Source of the DNA: Welwitschia mirabilis
Lineage: Eukaryota > Gnetophyta > Gnetopsida > Welwitschiales
Assembly (NCBI GenBank): GCA_051453625.1
Contig: JBOZIK010000001.1
Location: forward strand, 90,299,262 to 90,363,261
Direction of reading: 5' to 3'
Length of the DNA stretch: 64,000 nt
Shown piece after piece: positions 46,380 through 56,690 of the stretch. Numbering within the stretch: the stretch's first letter is position 1; every line of letters starts with the position of its first letter. The notes below the pieces were generated by a model. It had not been told where the DNA came from and ran no database searches. It was given only the letters and a program-made list of their open reading frames with translations. Both the position numbers and the translations under genes were made by a program.

Positions 46380-47268
46380 TGTGGAGTTGATAATTTAAAT
46401 GATCATACCTATTAAGTTACCTAATTTGGTAAGGCCCAATATTCAAGTTCCTATACAACTTTGTAAACTTTTTAGTACCTCGAATTTTATGAATGCATCA
46501 CCAAGTAAATCATCAGTATAGTGCATCATGATATCTTTGTTGTACTTTATGTATTATATTAAATCCTTTTTTTTTTAAGACTTTCCTAGTCTGCTTCCCT
46601 TTTTGCATGCTTTAGAGATTTGTCTATTAGTGATTTTTAACTTGAAAAGTGTTCTTGCAATTTTTTCTATAGATAAGTTATTGATCAAATCCTTGTTTTC
46701 ATGTCTAAGATTTTTATGCTAAGGATCTACTTCTCCTGGTTTACTTAACAAACACTTGGTTTCATTTTTAGAAATATTTTGCAAAGTAATGATATACACA
46801 CTTGATTTTCTTATACTAGTAAATAATTCTTTGGTATAATTCTATTCTCTAGTTATAAAATCATATTTTGTAAATGTAATAGAAAAATTTGTATTACAAA
46901 GTTGATTAATACTTCAACATTATGTTGTAAACTATCTACAAAGAATACATCCTTTATCTCTGGTAGATTACCTCTTCTAATAGTACCAGTACCTTTGATC
47001 GGTACTTCTATGTTATCTTCAAGAATTACCACTCATTTATCTTATTCTAATAATGTAGTGAAGCTATACTTGTCTTTAGTCACATGTCTTGAGTATCCAC
47101 TGTCAATGTACTAAGCATTGTTTTCACTACTTTGAATGCTATTAGTGATAAAAATTTTGATTTTGCTTTTGGTATCCATACTTTTCTTGGTTTATCTTGT
47201 ATAAAATGATGTACCACTCTACTATGTCTCTTGGCATTGTTAGTATAATACCTATTTTTAAATTTCAT
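46380..47268 (-). pseudogene. Copia protease and pre-integrase relic (element D)
   Basis: The minus strand keeps YIDSGYSRHVTKDKYSFTTL (47052-47111), the copia aspartic protease site. The catalytic DSG is intact (47096-47104) and only the usual Cys of SGC has become Tyr. It is followed by EVPIKGTGTIRRGNLPEIKD and VFFVDSLxHNVEVLINF, the counterpart of the VLFVxxLKHNLLSISQL segment. Near 46440-46500, LGDAFIKFEVLKSLQS is what remains of the HRRLGHAS pre-integrase motif. The frame upstream (KPRKVWIPKAKSKF) leads in from gag. The protease matures the polyprotein. This is one of the better preserved coding parts in the window. Confidence 0.85.
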
Positions 47269-49434
47269 TAGACATTTATATTGATAATAACTACTATTAT
47301 AATAATAATAAAAATGATATTATTTGTAAATGCTAAATGTCCATACCTTGGCTTATAATTCCATTTGTTAATTAAAGAGGCTGAAGTAATAGTTGAGGCT
47401 CTATTGTATCCTAAGCCACTCTTTTCATTTGAACTTCTAAAGTGCCCAAGCATGATATTTAATGTCTTTTTTCCCTGAATAAATTTTTCATTAATTTTCT
47501 TTAAATTTGATAGTTCCTGTCTCACATTCTTTAAGTTACATCTTGGTCTAATAATCTCAGCTTTAAGAGCTGATTTTTTAAAGATAATTTATTATAAACA
47601 TTCTTTTCTTATTTATAAGCTTTTTCATGAGTATGAAGTAATTTCTTCATCTTAGTGCACATCGTTTGCAATTTAATAAACTCTTCAAAGATTAGATCAT
47701 ACCTTTTTTGAAGATTCATACTTGTATCATATTCACTTTCTAAATCATACTCTTCTTCTAACTCATTATTTTCCTCTTGAAAATGTACAATAGCCATGTA
47801 GGAAGGATGAGTTTTTTCATCATCAGATGTTTCTTCTTTCATTACTTCTTCATCATTATCCCAACTTGTAAAGAAAGTCCTCTTCTTATTTGGCTCTTTC
47901 TTTTTTCCTTTTCTTGCATTTTATTATTACTAAGATACTCCAACGCTATATGTTCTCATCCTCTACATATCCAACATTCTACTTTGGAAACATCAAATTT
48001 AGAAGAAAAAGAAATATTACTAGAAGCATTACCTTTAGGTTGAAATCCAGAATATTTTCTAAAGTCATCCCTTTTATCATACTTAAATGAAAGAAGTTTC
48101 TTTACTTTCCTTGTGATAAGGGCAAGTTCCTCATCTACTTCATTATTAGAGTCATCTTCTTTCTATTCTTCCTTTGCCCTCTATTTTGTGATTTTAGTTG
48201 CTTTNNNNNNNNNNNNNNNNNNNNNNNNNNNNNNNNNNNNNNNNNNNNNNNNNNNNNNNNNNNNNNNNNNNNNNNNNNNNNNNNNNNNNNNNNNNNNNNN
48301 NNNNNNNNNNNNNNNNNNNNNNNNNNNNNNNNNNNNNNNNNNNNNNNNNNNNNNNNNNNNNNNNNNNNNNNNNNNNNNNNNNNNNNNNNNNNNNNNNNNN
48401 NNNNNNNNNNNNNNNNNNNNNNNNNNNNNNNNNNNNNNNNNNNNNNNNNNNNNNNNNNNNNNNNNNNNNNNNNNNNNNNNNNNNNNNNNNNNNNNNNNNN
48501 NNNNNNNNNNNNNNNNNNNNNNNNNNNNNNNNNNNNNNNNNNNNNNNNNNNNNNNNNNNNNNNNNNNNNNNNNNNNNNNNNNNNNNNNNNNNNNNNNNNN
48601 NNNNNNNNNNNNNNNNNNNNNNNNNNNNNNNNNNNNNNNNNNNNNNNNNNNNNNNNNNNNNNNNNNNNNNNNNNNNNNNNNNNNNNNNNNNNNNNNNNNN
48701 NNNNNNNNNNNNNNNNNNNNNNNNATTCTTCCTTTGCCCTCTATTTTGTGATTTTAGTTGCTTTAAGAGCAATGTACTTTTCTTTTAAAGCTTCATCTTG
48801 TACGAGATTCATTTCATATGTTGTTAGAGCATTTTGTAGATCTTCTATCTTCATAGTATTAAAATTTCTTAACTTTTTCATGACTATAGTTTTAGGCTTG
48901 TATTTAGAAATTAGAGATCTAACAATTTTTGGTATTATATTAGATTTTAAAAAACTTTAATCAATGTCAAAAATTGCATTTACAATGTTAGAGACTCTTG
49001 TGAAGTACTCATGAACTCTCTTTCCATTATTCATCTTCAAATTCTTGAATTGATTTGTCCATAAAAGTAGCTTTGACTACTTGATAATAGAAGTTCCTTC
49101 ATATATTCTAATAAGGATGTTCCAAATCTCTTGTGCTATCTTGTAACATGCTATTCTATTAAAATCTTTTATTGTTAAAGCTGAGTAAAGTGCATTTTTA
49201 GCTTTGGGATCATACATGAAAGAAACTTTTTCTTTATCCTTCCCATTTTTTTTTTATCCTTGATCTGTGTAATGGTGTTGCATGTTATAGTTTCTGTAGG
49301 ATCTATATATCCTTCTTTTATGTGTTATTATAACAAAAACTTAAAACACTATAAGTACACCCACCTCCTAATCTTCCTATAGGCATAGTTTGTCCCATCA
49401 AAGAGTGGAGGTCTAATGGATGGCACTTCTTCCA
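47269..49434 (-). pseudogene. Copia gag (UBN2-type) relic (element D)
   Basis: The ATG at 49432-49434 opens RPPLFDGTNYAYRKIRRWVY (copia Gag start FDGTNYAYWKIRMxVYL), then KEGYIDPTETIT. The UBN2 capsid part follows: FNRIACYKIAQEIWNILIRI, YEGTSIIK, FKNLKMNNGKRVHEYFTRVS, IVRSLISKYKPKT and LQNALTTYEMNL. An N gap with duplicated flanks lies at 48205-48724. Next come a CCHC zinc knuckle read as CWICRGxEHIALEY (last Cys to Tyr, about 47948-47990) and a Glu-rich coil, LESEYDTSMNLQKRYDLI (47609-47842). The region ends in FIQGKKTLNIMLG and KSGLGYNR. Gag packs element RNA. Frames change several times and some Gln/Trp codons are stops. Confidence 0.9.
48205..48724. other. Assembly gap (520 N) with exactly duplicated flanks
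   Basis: The 40 bases before the gap (48165-48204, starting ATTCTTCCTTTGCCCTCT) are repeated exactly after it (48725-48764). Confidence 0.98.
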
Positions 49435-49471
49435 TTATTAACTTAAGAAAGTTACTCCTTTTCATAAGTAC

Positions 49472-49482
49472 CTACTCTGATA
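49472..49482 (-). promoter_or_regulatory. Primer-binding site of element D
   Basis: The plus strand reads ACTCTGATAT next to the TG of the right LTR; the minus strand gives ATATCAGAGTAGG, from the tRNA-iMet site TGGTATCAGAGCAGG. Confidence 0.8.
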
Positions 49483-51050
49483 TGACTTAAGAATTATTGA
49501 ACTTAGAGGGAAGGGGTGAATGAGTTTTATAAAATAAAAATTTTAACCACTAACAAAATGAAAAAGCATAATAATAAATACCTGATCAAGATAACATGGT
49601 TTCCCAACTTGGGTACATCCACACTTATATTGTAACTTTCGCTCACACCTATGGATGTTCTTGTCCTATAACAAATAGTGATTTTCTAATGAATTCAATC
49701 TTACTATAATATGAAAGTCTCCTCATAAGGCAAAACTCTCTTCCCCTCAGAGAAATAGTGGTTTTGGATCACAATAATAAGAATCTCCTTGTAAGGAAGC
49801 ATTCTCTTTCCCTTAGGGGAATAGTGGTTTTGAATTATTACTAGAATTACAATAATGAGAGTCTTCTCATAAGGCATCACTCTTTTTTTCTTAGGAAAAT
49901 AGTGGTTTTAGCTCATTACTAATCTTACAATAATAAGAATGCTCACAGGCACAACCTTAATACACATTCATACAAGGGTTTCCTTACAACGAGTTTGATT
50001 ATACAATACTAGACTTTACAGTAATATTCATGAATGAGATAGTTTAATAATGTAAGAACCAACAAGAACAATATAATAAAAATCTTGAATAATGTATTTT
50101 AAAGAAGTTCTTAAGTTCCTTATTATCATCATTATCATGGGTGCTAACAAATGATGCGATGATGTAGAATCTAAGAATAAAAGATGTAGACACTGAAAGC
50201 TCCTTGGTAAATAATAACTTTTATCTTTCATGAGTAGTTCTAATTATCTAGGAATTTGTGATTTAAGATAGATTAATTTGTTATGTTTTCTTTTTATGTT
50301 TATTTATTCTCTGACATCATGTCTTTATAATATTGGAAAAAAACTATCTATTTAATCTCAAACAGTAGTCGTTTAAACTTTTGTAACTACTGTATAATAA
50401 ACAGGAATGTTTAGGCATTAGGTGTGCATATTCATTTTTAACTGGTATGAAATTTGATCCAAGAAATCTTTAAATTTGTAGATATCTACTAATAATCAAA
50501 CATCTTCACTTATTAGATGTATTTAGTAAACTCACCCAGAAATTGATGAAAATTGATTTGTATAATCTTTGACTATCTCTGATCATGAATCTGTGATAGA
50601 AAAGTTGATAGATCATATAAAATGTAAAATATTCATAAAATTATAAAATGACTTTATTATCTATTTTATTTTAGCATAGATATCTTTAAACATGTAGATG
50701 TATTTCATCAGTGTTAAATCTAACTTTTCAGTATAGTCGTCTTTAATGAAATAATCATCTTTAACCTATGTCCTAAAAGCTGGTACATTAGAGATAGATT
50801 TAAGCTATAAATGTCTTCACCATAGATGTCTTCAAATTCTAGATATCTTCATCATAGATGTCTTCCATTTCATAGGCATCTTTAAATAACTAATTTTTCA
50901 TTTCAAAATCTGAGCCTTTTCATGAGATATGGTCTTTAAAGATCCGATAACAACTTATGCTTATCATGGTCTGATTTTCTTTATAATGATCTGTTTACAG
51001 AATGAAATAAAATATTTAATAAGTGGAATCATCAAAACTATATTTACCAA
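49483..51050 (-). repeat. 5' (right) LTR of element D
   Basis: Starts TGACTTAAGAATTATTG and ends ATATTTACCAA, repeating 41247-42898 with many substitutions and a shortened 78-bp array. The divergence between the two LTRs suggests an old insertion. Confidence 0.88.
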
Positions 51051-51098
51051 CACACTCCAAACATGATATTAAATATGGCTAATTTGGTTCACAATAGA
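51051..51098 (-). repeat. C2: LTR-type repeat, last segment
   Basis: CTCCAAACATGATATTAAAT and GGCTAATTTGG continue the C repeat beyond element D (C1: CTTCAAACATGATGTTAAAT and GGCCAATTTGG at 35606-35632). Confidence 0.8.
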
Positions 51099-51194
51099 GA
51101 CACATTAGATAAAAAAAGCATATTATTTTCATTAAATTTTAGTATAGCAAATTTCATTACATATATTAGAATTATTATAATTATAGTTTCATTT

Positions 51195-51410
51195 CTTAAG
51201 AATCATTTCCTTAAATAGGAGGAGATGGACTAGTGGATTTACTAACTCCAAATGCATTTTGATTTCACTTACTTCTCTAGTGAGGTTAGTAAGTTTGAAC
51301 TCTCGAATTTGCATTTGATCTTGAAGTTGTTGCCCTAAGCTCTTAAGGTTTTCTCTTAAATGATCAAATTTTTCTATAAGAAATGCCCTTATAGTGGAAT
51401 TAACTTATGC
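51195..51410 (-). pseudogene. Coiled-coil protein fragment of an unclassified repeat
   Basis: Without a start codon, the minus strand keeps about 60 residues with no stop: AFLIEKFDHLRENLKSLGQQ, then LQDQMQIREFKLTNLTREVS and EIKMHLELVN. The spacing of Leu, Ile and Val suggests a coiled coil. I do not recognise the protein. A second helical-looking stretch, EDFNQLEHKIIIRSKIGQ, is read on the same strand at about 51890-51960. Both may belong to a Gag-like or accessory protein of an element lying between the C LTR and the LINE. Confidence 0.4.
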
Positions 51411-53430
51411 TATGAGGAATTTTTATTGAGGTTGTGCTTTTACATTCTCTATCAAATGGATTTTTGTAAGATTCTTATTAGTAAATATATAGGTATACTA
51501 TAGATTTTTGTGAAGGCATAAGGACATTCATTATTCTCAAACTAGAAGCAACAGAAAGGGGAAGGCTATCATAATGTATGGTTGGATGACAAATGAATTT
51601 AAAAAGTAAATATGCTAAATTATAAGCTTTACATGTTGTAATAAAAGCAATAGCATAGCATGGAAAGTGATTAAATTAGCTACTAGGATAACTTGAAGAA
51701 CATATGATTCATAAAAGCTAAGGCCTGAAATGAAAGTTACTTTTTAATAACTAAAGATGGAATCTTAGGGACCATTCATTTTTCTATCAATATCTCAAAG
51801 AATTTAATTTTTTATTTTCTAGTACCTCTATCAATTTACGATCTAGTTTCTTCATTAGAAATGTTAAATCTATCATCTAGAATTTACTCAGTAATCTCAG
51901 TATCTACTTGTCCTATCTTAGATCTAATGATAATTTTATGCTCCAGTTGATTGAAATCCTCTATAATATTTTTCATATTAATAATATGTAGTCATTCACC
52001 TATAGAATTTTCTAACTTAACTAGGATAATACTACTCATGAGGGATATGCTAATCATATTAAGCTACCTTAAATCATATTTTGAACTAGGCCTTTAGTAA
52101 TTATTTCTAGCAATATGCTATAGTCACATTTCAGAATAATAGTGGCCTCTTAAAATCATCTCCTTCTATTGTTCATAGCTTAAAACATATTTCTTTACAT
52201 TAAAGTGGAGGTTTAAGTAGCAAGAAGAGGTTCAAGTTGTGATTGTAGCACATGAGTAAAAACCTATGTTATGAAAATTCTTCCTGATTTATAGCTATGT
52301 CATTTGGTCTTAAAAATAAGAAATTATCATAAAAAATCTTCATATTGATAGAGACAAATATTTATTAATGTAAAATTATACTAAATGATCTTAAGAATAT
52401 TAAATTAATAAAAATATTTAAAAATATCATGGATCTAATTTTTGTGCTTTTTTAATCTTAATTTCTAGTTTAAATAATTATTGTTTCCTTCCAAATTAGG
52501 ATGGATAGAATTAAATATTCTAAACATTTTTGAAAATATCTATCTAAGTCTTATATTTCATTTTTCTAGAACAAAAATATTTTTTTCTGCAGAAAGAAGT
52601 GGATAAAAATTACCCAAGCTGTAGATGATTATGACATTTTATGTTTGATATGAAGGTGATGATTTTTAATGCTTAAAATGAATCTCTTGCAAAGTAAAAA
52701 AATAAAAACATAGGTAGGTAGGATTAATAATGAAGTTAAACTTTTCCTTATTCATATTTTTATAATTTTTTTGATGAAACATAGTGATCATAGTGCAATA
52801 TGGTTGTGATAAAGGTTTTACATGATTATAATGCTAATTATTACTGTGTGATTCCATGTGATTATTTATAGGATAAGAACCAAATGTTATCACATGACAT
52901 ATTGCTAAACGATTAATTTGCTGTAGTTATAGACTCTAAATTTGAGATTATCTATAGTTGTTATAATGCAGTAAATAACAATAAACATTAATCACAAATC
53001 TAAGATGTATTACATGTTGTGGTAGGTTGTGATGCATATGTGATAAAAGGTATAATAAAGTTTAGTTTTATCATAATGTTTCACTTTGATGATCATCTTG
53101 TATTAATCACATGGACTAGTAGTGCAATAACATTTTTTGTTTGATAGAAAAGATTTAATTCTATTCTAGCAAGAAATGAAAGTCCATACTTCAAGTAAAA
53201 GGTAGCCATAAATTAATCCCTAAAATATTAAAGAATTAACAAGACATTTATCAAAAAATCTGCTGAACTAAATCTGGAAAAGAAAAGTAAAAATAGATAG
53301 ATAGCCTAGCCCACTCCTCTTCTTAGAAATTATGGATAAATACCCAAGTCATAACAATGTATTCTATTATTCTGAGTATCTTTTAGCATCTGGATGGATG
53401 ATATCTTAATCTTTAACTATGTTTTGATCT
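51411..53430. other. Unassigned stretch between C2 and the LINE
   Basis: Apart from the helical fragment near 51900, no gene is visible. The right end (from about 53280) may be the 3' untranslated part of the LINE; no clear poly-A tail (poly-T on this strand) marks it. Confidence 0.35.
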
Positions 53431-53443
53431 CCTAGATGATGTG

Positions 53444-54250
53444 TTAAACGTTGAAATTTTCTTGCTTAAATAGAATTGCATTCCTACCTTGCCAAATGTG
53501 GTATATGCAAGCTATGATCAAGGATTTAAGAATGCTATGATATGTAGACCTAGATTCAAACTTTTGTTTTAACCATTGCATCAGTGCTATTTTAGTAACT
53601 ACAGGGGGTTTTAGCCTTACCAAATTCATGATATATTGGAGTAATTTAGTGCAAGGAAGGCACTTAAAGAAGAGGTATTCTCTTGTTTCTTTATCCATAC
53701 CATAGAGAACACACTTAGGATTAGTTTGTATTTCAAATCTAAGAAGTCTATCCTTAGTGCCAAGCCTATCATTACAAATAAGCCATGAAATGAATGATTT
53801 CTTTGGAATGAAAAATATTTTTCACATAAGAGAATATCAATATAGAAGTGGAAAAAGGCCTACCAGCTATAATCCATACTAATTCATTCCTTGAAAAATC
53901 TGTATAGATCCTTACATGAAGTTTGAGTCTTAATATTTTCTTAATAATCCAAGATATGCTTTGCTTCACTTGGTAATGCCAAACATCTGTATTTTTAAAA
54001 TAATATTCATTGCACCACTTGACCCAAAGGCTATCCTTCTGGAGTGCTGAATCCCATAGCCGAGTTAACACTAGAGATTTATTCATTAAAATAGAATCAG
54101 TCAATCCCAGTCCACTTACTACCTTTGGCTTTATCAGATTATGCAATGCTATAGGAGCCTTTTTGGTATGATCATAAGATCCCTTCCAAAGAAATCTTCT
54201 AGACAATGAATCAATCTCAGGGAAAACCTTCTTAGGTAGTAGAAACACCT
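53444..54250 (-). pseudogene. LINE ORF2, C-terminal part with RVT zinc-binding domain
   Basis: At 53772-54248 the frame reads PKKVFPEIDSLSRRFLWKGS, then KKAPIALHNLIKPKVVSGLG and KDSLWVKWCNEYYFKNTDVW, the usual region after the RT of plant LINEs. At 53444-53698 it reads EYLFFKCLPCTKLLQYIM and IACIYHIWQGRNAILF, matching the zinc-binding RVT domain (EHLFFxCxxxxxLW, YxIWxxRNxxIF). Two clean open stretches of 158 and 84 residues, separated by a frame break, make this among the best preserved coding DNA here. Confidence 0.9.
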
Positions 54251-55500
54251 TGCATCAAAAAGAATTCAAGCTCTAAAGTACAATGTTAATCAAGACAAAT
54301 CTTACTACATATTAAAGTAACTTGATTGTCCAGGATCTTATTCTCTTTATCACCCTTAGTATAATAGGTAAACAATTAGCTATGAAAAAACTCTTAGAGT
54401 TTAGAGGCATTCCAAGATATCTAATTGAAGAACACCTTTACTAAATCCTAGAACATGAATAAATCTTTCTTTTTGTCCATGTGAGGTACCTATAAAGAAA
54501 GCCTAACTCTTATTCAAATTTGCCTCAAATCTAGATACATTAGAAAAATGCTTCAGAGTTTGCTTCCGACATCCAATGGAACTATCATCTCCTATTCAAA
54601 ACAAGAATAAATCATTTTCATAACACAAATAAGGGATATGTAACCTATGACACTTTGGATGGTAATGGAATTGGGAATCCTCAGCAATTTTTCTAAGACA
54701 CTTGGATAAATATTTCATTACTAGAGTGAAGAGGTAAGGAGACATTGGATCTCCTTACCTAGTTCCCCTTTTCTTAGAAAATATCCTATCAATTCTCCAT
54801 TCACTACAACAGAATAGTAAGGATTGGTAATATAAGCCAATATCTAGTTGATCATTCTATAAGAAAAATCCAAATCTACTAGCAATTCTTTAATAAAAGA
54901 TCATGATACTAAATCATAGGCCTTTCTTAAATCCACCTTGAGTTCACACCTTAGGCTTACATGTTTTCTCCCATAATGCTAGATGAGTTCTTAAGCTAAT
55001 AAAATGTTTTGAATAATACTCCTCTAAGGTATGAATGCACCTTATTTATCTCTCATAAGTGAACCAATCACACCTTTAAGTCTTTATGTGATAATGTTTG
55101 TAATATCTTTGTAAGTCACATTACAACAAGTTATTAGCCTAAAATATCATGCCATATTAGAACAAGTAACTTTAAGGATTAATGAAATGGTTATGAAGTT
55201 GAAACCCATTAGTATTTTATAGTCAATGAAAAATTATTTGATGACCTTGCAAATATCCTCTCCAATGATATTCCATAAAAATTTAAAAAACTTGGCAGCT
55301 AATCCATGAGGTCTAGGAGCTTTATCATTACCAATCATGAAAAAAGCCTTTCTAATCTCATTAGTAGTGATAGATCTACATAGATCTATGCACTGATCCC
55401 CACTTTCTTTGGTTCCAGTACTCAATATTGTATGATTTACTTCAGCTACATATATCTCATTTCCTAACAACTATTGAAAGAATGAAATAAGTTCTTACTG
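54251..55500 (-). pseudogene. LINE ORF2, reverse transcriptase part
   Basis: RT copies the element RNA at the target site. From the right the minus strand reads GNDKAPRPHGLAAKFFKFLW, then FRLITCCNVTYKDITNIIT (from FRPISCCNVIYKIISKIL) and GAFIPRRSI-like. Next come the LKVDLRKAYD-like box, GTRxGDPMSPYLFTLV (a Gln codon is now a stop) and HIPYLCYENDLFLF. The catalytic YADD box has thus become YEND (54611-54622), so the enzyme would be dead even if joined. Only 55234-55470 is still an uninterrupted frame. Confidence 0.92.
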
Positions 55501-56690
55501 TACTACATTAGGCTGATCAAGTACTTGTCCCTTAGCATCTTGTATGAAACAAATAGTAGAATTGTGTCTTTGTTGCTTAAGAGAAGCATGAAAATAAGTA
55601 GAGTTCAAATCACCCTTCCTTATCCACCTGATCTTAGATCTTTGATTACTAAAAAGTAATTCATATTTAAGCAACTTCTTATATTATAAAATAGAGTTCC
55701 TTTATCTCTCAAATAGATAAACATCATTAGGTCTATTTTCCAACTGCATCTAGATATCTATAAGCTCAGTCTTTACACTCAACACCCTTTGTCTCATGCC
55801 TCTTATGACATGAATGAACTTAGCCTTGAGCTCCTATTTAATGTATTTATATTTCCTCTGGATTACAAATAAAGTATTGCAAAAAGGATAGGAATTCCAC
55901 TCCACTTAAATGACTCTATTATAATCATCATGATTACATCACAAATCACAAAAACTGAAAGGTGGATTAAACCCGAGGCCTTCATTGCACTTTAAGATAA
56001 TTGAAGAATGATCAGATAATCTAAGAATAAGGAATTTAGCATATGATTGGGGAAAAGTATCAAGCTACTTATCATTAACTAGAGATCTATCTAGTTTGCA
56101 CATAATTTACCCTCCCTATGATGTTTATCAGATCATGTCTGAAAACATCCTACACTTCTTATATCAGATAAATGAGTATTATGAAATAAATTCTTAAGCT
56201 CCTCTATATCTTTAGTACCCATAGGAGTATCATTTACTTTCTCTATAGGATTAGTAATGCAATTATAGTCTCCCAAAAGAACCCAAGATAATTGAGAAGA
56301 CTAAGAAATGTTAACTATATCATTCCACAAAGGTTGTCTTTCATTTATAGTAGTAAAATCATATACAAAAGACATTCATAAATTATTCCCCTTGTATTGT
56401 ACCTCATAATGAATAATTTATAAAGAATAAAAATCCACTGTAATATCTAACACAGATGGATTCCACAGAAGTAAAATCCTGCCATTAAAAGATGGAGTAA
56501 AGTTATGAGTGTAACTCTAAGAAATATTAGGTAGACAATTCCTTACAATCATATCCACTCTAGAAACCTATACTTTTGCCTCTACCATAGATAAGAAACA
56601 TAACCTTAGCTCAGAAATTAAGAGTTTAATTTTCTACCATTTTTTAGGGTCATTTACTCCCCTTATATTCCAGTTTTTACCCTTGATCAT
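55501..56690 (-). pseudogene. LINE ORF2, endonuclease part and start
   Basis: The endonuclease nicks the target DNA. ORF2 starts at ATG 56688-56690, MIKGKNWNIRGVNDPKKW, matching the plant ORF2 start (SWNVRGLGxPxKR). Then come LRLCFLSMVEA, ILLLWNPSVLDITVDFYS, WVLLGDYNCITNPIEKVNDT (catalytic GDFN-type), LHNTHLSDIRSVGCF-like, and LRLSDHSSIIL with the catalytic SDH near 56010. Stops and one or more shifts are present. Its ATG overlaps the stop of ORF1 as ATGA (56687-56690). Confidence 0.9.

Larger units (their letters stand above)
41247..51050 (-). mobile_element. Copia LTR element D, 9.8 kb, nested in C2
   Basis: Two LTRs (41247-42898 and 49483-51050) flank an interior with primer-binding site, gag, protease and an extra ORF, all on the minus strand. 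Five-base flanks CACAG (41242-41246) and CACAC (51051-51055) look like a target duplication, and the empty site is seen in C1 (AAAACACACTTCAAAC). Reverse transcriptase and RNase H are not visible. Between the protease/pre-integrase part and the extra ORF there is about 1 kb, including 576 N. D is therefore a decayed, probably RT-less member of a Sirevirus-like family. Related pieces are K (17464-20560) and the LTR at 63371-64000. Confidence 0.88.

Noticed and set aside
41246-51055. An unambiguous 5-bp target duplication for element D
   Set aside because: CACAG/CACAC is close but the LTR ends differ by a few bases (ACCAATAATA against ACCAA), so ACACA at shifted borders is an equally good reading. 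I report it only as likely.
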